Assembly (NCBI GenBank): GCA_009774535.1
Contig: VSNY01000106.1
Coordinates: 1 to 12,879 of the forward strand
DNA: 12,879 bases
Source: Lachnospiraceae bacterium
GTDB taxonomy: Bacteria; Bacillota; Clostridia; Lachnospirales; Lachnospiraceae
Reading direction: 5' to 3'
Made by a program: the position numbers and the translations under genes. This document shows, one piece after another, positions 1-6,239 of this stretch. Position 1 is the stretch's first letter, and each line of letters starts with the position of its first letter. The notes below the pieces were generated by a model, which was not told the origin of the DNA, did not search any database, and worked only from the letters and a program-made list of their open reading frames with translations.

Positions 1-6
1 CTTTAA

Positions 7-46
7 AAAAAATATTTTCAACATAATTTCAAACGTAATATTTTTT
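7..46. repeat. AT-rich inverted repeat at the window edge
   Basis: A perfect 10-bp inverted repeat (AAAAAATATT at 7-16 and AATATTTTTT at 37-46) encloses a 20-nt loop. It lies about 60 bp past the stop codon of the leftmost gene and could act as a weak AT-only terminator. With no G-C pairs, the fold would be unstable. The rest of 1-105 is AT-rich and shows no gene. Confidence 0.25.
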
Positions 47-105
47 CCTTATTTTCTACACATTCTATCAAGTCTTTCGGTTACTATCCTGCTGCTATGA
101 TATAC

Positions 106-1156
106 CTACGGAGTTATTACAAAAGACCTTTCCGGCATCCCATCCACCAGTCGGTAGACAATAAGCATCTGCCATAAAGATCCTGCTCCGTCATGATACG
201 CAACCAGCTCCGAACATCCGTCGCCATCCAGATCACAGACCAGATATTTCGGGAAATAGCGGTATTGGCGCATCGTCCCTTCTCCATTCATATTAAAAAA
301 ACACCGGAATTTTTTCCATTGATTCTTTTCCCCAAACTGCACGGATAACACATCATCCTGATACATCGTTCCTTTTTCAGACGGAGGATAAAAAGCAATC
401 CCGTCCCCAGACCTGTCAAAAGCTGTCATGCCGCCCGACACTGGCTGTATATCAGAAAAAATCGGACAAACAGCTTTTCCATCCCGAAAAAGAGCAGAAA
501 TGGTATACACTGCTGCATGCTGATTCGACGGCATCGTTCTCTTTTTTTCTTCACCACTGGCTTTCTTAACGTCTGCTTCCCCGGAAAGCACCACATTAGA
601 AGCCGTAACTATATCCGTTTTTACGCCTTCCCATGTAAACGTATAAGATTCTTTGATCACCACCGAACTGTCTACAGACTGTTTCTTCAAAAGCTTTTTA
701 AAATAACGGTTCCACGCACCATCAGAAGGCTGATTCTGCATACTATATACCTGATAATCCAACTGATCTGTAAACAACTCCCAATCACCGCTTGTCGTCA
801 CAACACAAGAAACATCCGGCTGCTTTCCTTTTCCATAGACCGTTTCATCCGCTTCCTCCTGGCGGACCAGATCTTTCACCAATGGTGCGTCTTTCCCTAT
901 TGTATCCACCAGCCGGTGCGCATACACCGGAGTCTTCCCATCTCCTGCCAAAAGCTGCTCCCCATTCTTAACATAAGAAACCGGAACCGCCTCAGTCATA
1001 TTAGAAAACTTAACATAAGTTACCGCGTCCGTAAGTATTTGATCTGCTGCGGATTTACACTGTGCATACGCCTGTACCCCATCTGCAGTAACAGGCATAA
1101 ACCAAAAAAGCAGCAGATAATGTAACAAACGTCATAGATTTAAAAATTTTTAACAT
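106..1156 (-). CDS. Secreted protein of unknown function, frameshifted in its signal peptide
   Basis: The function is not recognised. The long open frame runs from TAG at 106-108 up to about 1128, where only a TTG is available, without a ribosome site and just after an in-frame TGA. A far better start is the ATG at 1154-1156, four bases after AAGGAGG. It reads MLKIFKSMTFVTLSAAF and then leaves frame at a run of six T (minus strand; 1104-1109), stopping after 33 codons. Removing one T joins the two frames into a 349-residue protein with a normal export signal: basic start, hydrophobic core and AYA-Q cleavage site. The mature part has no membrane helix. Near the C terminus, LVCDLDGDGCSELV resembles an FG-GAP/VCBS-type calcium-binding repeat, which fits an extracellular protein. 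The gene looks more AT-rich than its neighbours. It is either a broken gene, a sequencing error or a slippage-controlled gene. Its link to the metY operon upstream is uncertain. Confidence 0.6.
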
Positions 1157-1160
1157 AAAT

Positions 1161-1167
1161 CCTCCTT
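1161..1167 (-). promoter_or_regulatory. Strong ribosome binding site that fixes the ATG at 1156
   Basis: AAGGAGG is followed by four bases and ATG. It supports starting the leftmost gene at 1156, not at the TTG near 1128, and so exposes the frameshift between the two. Confidence 0.7.
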
Positions 1168-1232
1168 ATAATAAACAAAATATATAAAAGTGCAGTCCTA
1201 TAGATCTTGTGTTACATTTCTGCTTCCCGACA

Positions 1233-1370
1233 CTATTTACCATCTGTCATTACACAATCTGAACTATCCGAAATTCCAATCACAACATAAAATCCAGATA
1301 TCGTAAAGCCTGCTATAGCCAGACTCTGCGCCCAGCCAATTCCGCCGCCCGCAGAGTCGTCCGGCTCCTT
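1233..1370 (-). other. In-frame open extension after the metY stop codon
   Basis: Directly after the TGA of metY the same frame stays open for 45 codons before a TAG at 1233-1235. The translation contains a hydrophobic stretch (AQSLAIAGFTISGFYVVIGI) that looks like a membrane segment. There is no ATG, and an open run of this length is common by chance. It could be a gene remnant, a read-through tail or nothing. Apart from the hairpin at 1322-1358, I see no other feature between the two genes. Confidence 0.15.
1322..1358 (-). terminator. Stem-loop downstream of metY, possible weak terminator
   Basis: A perfect 9-bp stem (GACTCTGCG with CGCAGAGTC) encloses a 19-nt GC-rich loop, 13 bases past the metY stop. 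No T-run follows on the minus strand, so it is not a standard intrinsic terminator. It may protect the 3' end, cause partial termination, or be chance. Confidence 0.35.
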
Positions 1371-2663
1371 TCAGGCTGCCCCGGTCGCTTCCAACGCCTG
1401 CGCCAAATCCGCGATCAGATCTTCCCGATCCTCCAGCCCGCAGGACATACGCACCAGCCCGGCCGGAATACCAGCCTGCGCCAGCTGTTCATCCGTCATC
1501 TGCCGATGCGTAGAAGTCGCCGGATTCAGACAGCATGTCCTTGCATCCGCAACATGCGTCTCAATCGCGGCCAGCTTTAGATGCTTCATAAATACTTCTG
1601 CAGCCGCACGTCCGCCCTTTAACTCAAACGATACTACCCCGCATCCGCCGTTCGGCAGATATTTCTGCGCCAGTTCGTAATACTTGTCACCTTTCAGCCC
1701 CGGATAGCTGACCGAAACTACCTTCGGATGCTGCTGCAGAAACTCCGCCACTGCCTGTCCGTTTTCCACATGACGCGGCATACGCACATGCAGCGATTCC
1801 AGACCCAGATTCAGTAAAAACGCATGCTGCGGCGACTGGATACAGCCAAAATCACGCATCAGCTGCGCGGTACATTTCGTAATAAACGCGCCCTCTTTTC
1901 CGAATTTTTCCGCATACGTAATGCCATGATAAGAATCATCCGGCGTACACAGTCCCGGATATTTGTCCGCATGCGCCATCCAGTCAAACCTGCCGGAATC
2001 TACAATCGCGCCGCCGACAGCCGCCCCGTGGCCGTCCATATATTTGGTCGTGGAATGTGTCACAACATCTGCGCCCCATGCAAACGGACGGCAGTTCACC
2101 GGCGTTGGAAAAGTATTGTCCACAATCAGCGGCACGCCATGCGCGTGCGCCGCCTGCGCAAATTTTTCGATATCCAAAACCGTCAGCGCCGGATTGGCAA
2201 TTGTTTCGCCAAAAACAGCCCTTGTATTTTCCTTAAACGCCGCATCCAGCTCTTCTTTGCTGCAGTCCGGCGAAACAAAAGTCACTTCAATGCCCATCTT
2301 GGCCATTGTCACGGAGATCAGATTAAACGTACCTCCGTAAATGGAAGAAGAAGCTACAATATGGCTGCCGCATTCGCAGATATTAAACAGTGCAAAAAAG
2401 TTTGCCGCCTGGCCGGAAGAGGTCAGCATTGCCGCTGTGCCTCCTTCCAGTTCCGCAATTTTCGCCGCCACAAAATCATTCGTCGGATTCTGAAGTCTTG
2501 TATAAAAATAACCGGAATCTTCCAAATCAAACAGTTTTCCCATATCCTCGCTGGTATCGTATTTAAATGTCGTGGACTGAATAATCGGAATCTGGCGCGG
2601 CTCGCCGTTTCCCGGCGTATAGCCTCCTTGTACACATTTTGTATTTATTTTATAATCGCTCAT
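1371..2663 (-). CDS. metY: O-acetylhomoserine sulfhydrylase (homocysteine synthase)
   Basis: This 430-residue cytoplasmic enzyme of the Cys/Met-metabolism PLP family is predicted to convert O-acetylhomoserine and sulfide to homocysteine and acetate, in direct-sulfhydrylation methionine synthesis. The full-length fold is present. The SxxK motif STTKY supplies the PLP lysine at K207, and D182 in the VDNTFPTP motif would hold the cofactor ring nitrogen. Y54/R56 in YFYTRLQNPT are the usual phosphate contacts from the partner subunit, and SSGQAA (82-87) is the phosphate loop. The length and the insertion around GLCTPDDSYHGITY are typical of MetY, whereas cystathionine synthases and lyases are shorter (about 380-400 residues). 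The ATG at 2661-2663 is supported by AGGAA just upstream and AAAGGG further back. The gene lies 76 bp behind citrate synthase with no terminator between, so it is probably the third gene of the marR operon. I see no SAM riboswitch in the short gap. Confidence 0.93.
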   Translation of the reverse strand: MSDYKINTKCVQGGYTPGNGEPRQIPIIQSTTFKYDTSEDMGKLFDLEDSGYFYTRLQNPTNDFVAAKIAELEGGTAAMLTSSGQAANFFALFNICECGSHIVASSSIYGGTFNLISVTMAKMGIEVTFVSPDCSKEELDAAFKENTRAVFGETIANPALTVLDIEKFAQAAHAHGVPLIVDNTFPTPVNCRPFAWGADVVTHSTTKYMDGHGAAVGGAIVDSGRFDWMAHADKYPGLCTPDDSYHGITYAEKFGKEGAFITKCTAQLMRDFGCIQSPQHAFLLNLGLESLHVRMPRHVENGQAVAEFLQQHPKVVSVSYPGLKGDKYYELAQKYLPNGGCGVVSFELKGGRAAAEVFMKHLKLAAIETHVADARTCCLNPATSTHRQMTDEQLAQAGIPAGLVRMSCGLEDREDLIADLAQALEATGAA

Positions 2664-2739
2664 TTCCTAATGCTGCCCTTTCTAATCATCTTATGAACTG
2701 TTTCTTATTTCGATCTCCTTTTGATCCCTGTTTTATGAT

Positions 2740-4059
2740 CTATGCCTGCTGTTTTTCCATCACGCTCATATAAGCCGGACGGATAATTTTATCTGTGCAG
2801 ATCAGCTCTTCCATCCGGTGCGCGCTCCACCCGACGATACGTGCTACGGCAAACATCGCCGTATACAATTCCACCGGAATACCCAGCATCTCATAGACGA
2901 AGCCGCTGTAAAAATCCACGTTCGGGCTGACGTCCTTACTGCGTCCGCGCTTTTCCCCGATCAGCGCCGGAGCCAGGTCTTCAACGCCCTGATACAGCAT
3001 CATATCTTCCTGCCTGCCCTTCGCCTGCGCCAGCCGTTCTACATAATGCTTAAATACCCGTTCCCTTGGATCTGATTTTGTATAGACTGCATGGCCCATC
3101 CCATAAATCAGTTTTTTTCCGTCGAACGCTTCGCCATCCAAAATTTTGGACAGATATGCCGCCAGCTCTTCCCTGTCTGACACATCCCGCACATGCGTAC
3201 GGATATTCGCCATCATTTCCATCACCTTAATGTTCGCGCCGCCGTGTTTCGGCCCTTTGAGCGAAGACATCGCTGCCGCAATGGTAGAATATGTATCCGA
3301 ACCAGAAGAAGTAACGACCCTCGTCGTAAACGTGGAATTATTGCCTCCGCCATGTTCCATATGCAGCAGCAACGCTGTATCCAGCACCTTCGCTTCCACC
3401 TGGGTATATGCCCGGTCCGGCCTTAGCATCATCAGGATATTTTCCGCCGTAGACAACGCCGGGTCCGGGTTGTGGATAATCATGCTGGACTGATTCACAT
3501 AATAATTATACGCGTTATATCCATAGACCGCCAGCGCCGGAAACTGGCTGATCAGCTGGATACACTGGCGCAGGCTGTTCGGTATGCCTGCATCCATTGC
3601 CTGATCGTCATAAGAAGCCAGCGTCAGAATACTTCTGGTCATCGTATTCATAATATCCGCCCCAGGCTTTTTCATAATCACATCCCTTGTAAAATTAGGC
3701 GGCAGTGTGCGGTTATCCGCCATCATCTGCAAAAACTGCGCATATTCGCTGTCCGAAGGCATTTCACCCATTAACAGCAAATACGCAATTTTTTCAAAGC
3801 CGTATTCTTCTTCGTCCAAGCCGCGGATCAGATCTTCCACCCGGTATCCGCGGTACCACAGTTCCCCGTCACATGGTACTTTCTGCCCATATGCTACCTT
3901 GGATGATACAATTTTAGAGATTTTTGTAAGCCCTGTCAATACGCCGTTTCCATTTTCATCCCGCAGCCCGAGATTTACCCCGTATTCTTCAAATAACCTG
4001 GGCGAAATCAGATCATTTCTGCGGCAGATCTCTTCCTGCCTTTTGATATATTCATTCAT
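2740..4059 (-). CDS. gltA: Citrate synthase
   Basis: It condenses oxaloacetate with acetyl-CoA to citrate, and in an anaerobe this would mainly feed 2-oxoglutarate and glutamate synthesis. The whole family fold is present in 439 residues. The three catalytic positions are intact: the histidine in GPKHGGAN (about H272), the histidine in GMGHAVYTKSDPR (about H323) and the aspartate in NVDFYSG (about D382). HMEHGGGNNST is the conserved oxaloacetate-side segment. I start at the ATG at 4057-4059, five bases after AGGG. An upstream in-frame TTG at 4101 would add 14 residues but has no ribosome site. The chosen ATG overlaps the last codons of the MarR gene by 8 bp (ATGAATGA), which indicates translational coupling. 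A 2-methylcitrate synthase role cannot be excluded from sequence alone, but no prpB or prpD is nearby. Confidence 0.92.
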   Translation of the reverse strand: MNEYIKRQEEICRRNDLISPRLFEEYGVNLGLRDENGNGVLTGLTKISKIVSSKVAYGQKVPCDGELWYRGYRVEDLIRGLDEEEYGFEKIAYLLLMGEMPSDSEYAQFLQMMADNRTLPPNFTRDVIMKKPGADIMNTMTRSILTLASYDDQAMDAGIPNSLRQCIQLISQFPALAVYGYNAYNYYVNQSSMIIHNPDPALSTAENILMMLRPDRAYTQVEAKVLDTALLLHMEHGGGNNSTFTTRVVTSSGSDTYSTIAAAMSSLKGPKHGGANIKVMEMMANIRTHVRDVSDREELAAYLSKILDGEAFDGKKLIYGMGHAVYTKSDPRERVFKHYVERLAQAKGRQEDMMLYQGVEDLAPALIGEKRGRSKDVSPNVDFYSGFVYEMLGIPVELYTAMFAVARIVGWSAHRMEELICTDKIIRPAYMSVMEKQQA

Positions 4060-4648
4060 CTGTTCCCTGTTCTTCAACCGCAGTTCCCTCCAATTCCTCA
4101 AATTCCGTACTAATTACCGTTTCCAGCTGCTTCATCAGCTGCAGCAGCTGAATCAGGTTTTCTTTGCCATAACTTGTAATTACTTTGCCATAATACTGCT
4201 TTAACGCTGTCTCCTCTTCTTCCAGCATTCTTCTTCCGGTATCCGTAATCGTTACATATGTACCCTCGCTTCCGTCCCCGTCATGCGACCAGGACACCAG
4301 CCCGCGCTCCTGCAGCGCCTTGACCATCCGCGAACTCTGGCGTATCGTCCGCTGCATCTTATCCGCAATATCTTTCAAATACGTCCTGCCCGCGTAAATA
4401 TCATCCGCCAGTTCCGTCTCCTGAATCAAATGCAGCGCCAGATATTCCGGAATGCTTAGTTTCTTCAAAAAACTGAGTATTTTGTCGTTATTAAATAAAT
4501 ATTTGTGATAGGTCAGCTCGTGGGACAGTTTGCCAATTTCGGATTCGGCAAGTTCGCCTTTCACCCATGCTTCTTTTTGCCGCATTTGTCCCATTTGTTC
4601 GATCTTTTCCATTTGTTCGATTTGTTCTATTTTTTCTATTTGTTCCAT
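4052..4648 (-). CDS. MarR-family winged-helix transcriptional regulator
   Basis: A 198-residue DNA-binding protein, probably dimeric, that would sense a small molecule and control its own operon or nearby genes. The MarR domain spans about residues 55-180. The helix-turn-helix lies in YLKDIADKMQRTIRQSSRMVKALQERGLV, and the wing (about 117-135) contains the turn HDGDGSEGTYVTIT. The N terminus is unusual: about 21 residues made of EQI/EKI/EQM triplets encoded by seven 9-bp repeats, likely a short charged helix or coiled coil. The ATG at 4646-4648 follows AAGGAGG by seven bases. An earlier ATG at 4687 has no such site and would translate across this Shine-Dalgarno sequence. It is the first gene of an operon with citrate synthase and metY, behind a consensus promoter and a CIRCE-like operator. 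The ligand is unknown. Confidence 0.87.
   Translation of the reverse strand: MEQIEKIEQIEQMEKIEQMGQMRQKEAWVKGELAESEIGKLSHELTYHKYLFNNDKILSFLKKLSIPEYLALHLIQETELADDIYAGRTYLKDIADKMQRTIRQSSRMVKALQERGLVSWSHDGDGSEGTYVTITDTGRRMLEEEETALKQYYGKVITSYGKENLIQLLQLMKQLETVISTEFEELEGTAVEEQGTDE
4583..4645 (-). repeat. Seven 9-bp tandem repeats in the start of the MarR gene
   Basis: Seven consecutive 9-base units, of type GAACAAATA/C/G with variants such as GAAAAAATA, directly follow the start codon and encode (E-Q/K-I/M) triplets. Because the unit is a multiple of three, copy-number change would lengthen or shorten the protein without breaking the frame. Confidence 0.85.
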
Positions 4649-4655
4649 AAGAAAA

Positions 4656-4662
4656 CCTCCTT
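4656..4662 (-). promoter_or_regulatory. Ribosome binding site that fixes the MarR start
   Basis: AAGGAGG lies seven bases before the ATG at 4648, a near-ideal Shine-Dalgarno. It decides against the longer frame that begins at 4687. Confidence 0.8.
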
Positions 4663-4709
4663 GATCAAAAGATACAAAAGAATGCATATTCCGTCTTGAT
4701 ACAACTATT

Positions 4710-4787
4710 TCATCTATTCATTCTGATTTCGTCTGAACGTTTGAATTTTACCATGCGGACTTGTGCGTCTGAAAAAGCTGCAATCAT
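4710..4787 (-). CDS. Possible 25-codon leader peptide upstream of the MarR gene
   Basis: A short frame (starting MIAAFSDAQVRMVKFKRS) lies in the roughly 240-nt leader between the predicted transcription start and the MarR gene. It has no good ribosome site (AAAAGCAAAA precedes the ATG) and matches nothing I recognise. It is listed only because the leader is long and otherwise empty. Confidence 0.12.
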   Translation of the reverse strand: MIAAFSDAQVRMVKFKRSDEIRMNR

Positions 4788-4854
4788 TTTTGCTTTTAGA
4801 GCTGTTTGAAAATCAAAGAATACCGGATTTCCTTGTAGCGGGGTGTGTATTTTG

Positions 4855-4881
4855 TTAGCACTCGGATAATATGAGTGCCAA
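4855..4881 (-). promoter_or_regulatory. CIRCE-like operator (HrcA binding site)
   Basis: TTAGCACTC, nine bases, then GAGTGCCAA. The CIRCE consensus is TTAGCACTC-N9-GAGTGCTAA, so 17 of 18 arm positions match and the spacer length is exact. The site starts about 9 bases downstream of the predicted transcription start of the marR-gltA-metY operon, the position where HrcA represses chaperone operons. No chaperone gene is next to it. The nearest gene on the other side is transcribed towards the site and ends before it, so the operator can only serve the minus-strand operon. Binding itself is inferred. Confidence 0.85.
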
Positions 4882-4896
4882 GTTTTATTTGATTAA

Positions 4897-4924
4897 ATTA
4901 TAAAGAATTTTTTCCAGATGTCAA
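4897..4924 (-). promoter_or_regulatory. Consensus SigA promoter of the marR-gltA-metY operon
   Basis: The -35 TTGACA (4919-4924) and -10 TATAAT (4897-4902) both match the vegetative consensus at all six positions, with a 16-bp spacer. Transcription would start near 4890, giving a leader of about 240 nt. Such a strong promoter fits one held down by a repressor at the adjacent CIRCE element. Confidence 0.85.
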
Positions 4925-4947
4925 TAGATTTTATATTTTTTTTACAA

Positions 4948-4982
4948 AAGAAGATCCCGGCACAGCCTGCCGGGATCTTCTT
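4948..4982 (-). terminator. Intrinsic terminator of the protease / cohesin-like operon
   Basis: A perfect 15-bp stem (4948-4962 with 4968-4982) encloses a 5-nt loop, with a GC-rich CCCGGCA core and a T-rich 3' side ending TTCTTTTG on the minus strand. It sits 13 bp after the stop of the cohesin-like gene and insulates the following SigA promoter. Confidence 0.9.
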
Positions 4983-4995
4983 ACTCAGACTTTTA

Positions 4996-6195
4996 TTACT
5001 TTGTCTTTCCTTTTTTTACAACGCTCCATGCGCTGAAATAATTCACGCCGTTCACTTTCATATAGCTTCTGATTCTGACATAATAAGTCTTCTTGTTCTT
5101 AAGCTTTGTAAGCGTCTGAGAAGTCTTCTTTGCCGGTTTTACCGTTTTTGTCAGTTTCTGTGTCTGAAAGTCAGCGGATCTTGCATACTGGATCTGATAT
5201 CCGGCTGCCTTTTTATTCTGCTTCCATGTTACAAGCATTTTGCCAGCCGCTTTGCTCACTGGCTTAGAAAGTGTCGGCGTGATAAGGCGGTATATCGTCA
5301 GCCCGGTTTTGCTGTACTTGCTGACTTTGTCACCGTTATACGCCTTTACCGTATAGATATACATCTTGCCGTTTTTGGATTTTACCGCTTTGTCTGTGTA
5401 GCTTACCTTGTCTTTCCCTTTTACGTTGGCAATGCGTTTCCATTTGCCGCCCTCGGTCTTGCGGTAGACATAATATCCGGCTGCGTTGGAAGATTTCTTC
5501 CATTTGATCGTAACGCCCGCAGCTGCATTTTGCGCTTTGGCCAATTCCGGCTGATGGATCGCTGCCGCAGGTTCCGACGGCGTTTCCGGTTCTGTCGGAG
5601 TTACTGCCGGCGGCTGTTCCGGCTGTGTTGGTTGGTCTGGTTCTGTAGGCGGTAATTGCGGATTGCTGCCTGGATAATAACCGCCCGGATAGTAACCGCC
5701 GCCTGTAGATCCGGATGAATCCGAACCGAACGTAACCTCAGCAGCATCTGACAGCTTCATATCCTCCAGATCTGTCCCTCGTACAACCTTTACTTCCCCG
5801 CCGCTTGCTTCTACCGGAGCGTTTCCGGACGTATACACTCTTACACTCCCAATCGTAAGCGTATCAGAGGTAAACAGCGGCTCGGTGCCCGCAATGTAGA
5901 GGTTGATCTTCCTGCTTTCTGTATCATAATAAGCTTCGTATGTCTTTGCTTTCCCGGCCACTGCCTGATCAAACTGAAACTTGGAAAAAGATCCCGCATT
6001 CAGTTCCAGACTCAGCTGGAGGGAAGACAGCTTTTCTCCTGCCGCATTCGGAAGTACCAGCTTTACCGTCAATGTACCCGCGGACGCTTCCAGTTTCAGA
6101 TGATCCCCTTCGGCGCCTGCCGCGGATGCCTGAACCGGAACCATCGTCAGCAGCAGGACAAATGTTAGAACCGCTGCCATTATCTTTTTTATCAT
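4996..6195 (-). CDS. Secreted cohesin-like protein with two FN3 domains
   Basis: A 399-residue exported protein. Residues 1-25 form a signal peptide with cleavage after ASA. Residues about 32-158 make a beta-rich domain whose pattern (SSLQLSLELN, then ...SRKINLYIAGTEPLFTSDTLTIGSVRV) resembles a cohesin or related carbohydrate-binding sandwich. Residues 159-217 are a Gly/Tyr/Pro then Pro/Thr/Glu-rich linker with a duplicated GYYPG. Two FN3 domains follow (about 218-302 and 305-397), rich in lysine and of Lachnospiraceae style. There is no sortase motif, S-layer domain or membrane anchor, so it should be released or held non-covalently. The ATG follows AAGGAG by six bases. It lies 44 bp behind the dockerin-bearing metalloprotease with no terminator between, so the two are probably made together and may bind. 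The cohesin call is a resemblance, not a proven match. Confidence 0.75.
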   Translation of the reverse strand: MIKKIMAAVLTFVLLLTMVPVQASAAGAEGDHLKLEASAGTLTVKLVLPNAAGEKLSSLQLSLELNAGSFSKFQFDQAVAGKAKTYEAYYDTESRKINLYIAGTEPLFTSDTLTIGSVRVYTSGNAPVEASGGEVKVVRGTDLEDMKLSDAAEVTFGSDSSGSTGGGYYPGGYYPGSNPQLPPTEPDQPTQPEQPPAVTPTEPETPSEPAAAIHQPELAKAQNAAAGVTIKWKKSSNAAGYYVYRKTEGGKWKRIANVKGKDKVSYTDKAVKSKNGKMYIYTVKAYNGDKVSKYSKTGLTIYRLITPTLSKPVSKAAGKMLVTWKQNKKAAGYQIQYARSADFQTQKLTKTVKPAKKTSQTLTKLKNKKTYYVRIRSYMKVNGVNYFSAWSVVKKGKTK

Positions 6196-6239
6196 AGACT
6201 GCTCCTTTTCTTGTAATCAATGCCGTTTTGCCATTTGCT

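Noticed and set aside
517..1125. Plus-strand open frame opposite the leftmost gene
   Set aside because: Arg/Ile/Leu-rich shadow of the minus-strand gene, with no ribosome site or domain.
1824..2696. Long plus-strand open frame opposite metY
   Set aside because: It is antisense to a clear enzyme gene, rich in Arg/His/Cys as expected of a shadow frame, and has no recognisable domain.
4060..4101. TTG start adding 14 residues to citrate synthase
   Set aside because: There is no ribosome site before the TTG, and the added segment lies wholly within the MarR gene. The ATG at 4059 has AGGG at proper distance.
4649..4687. ATG at 4687 as the MarR start
   Set aside because: It would translate through the AAGGAGG that serves the ATG at 4648 and has no comparable site of its own.
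4918..5655. Plus-strand open frame with hydrophobic start
   Set aside because: It begins in the promoter region, runs across the terminator and lies antisense to the FN3 part of the secreted protein; the composition is that of a shadow frame.
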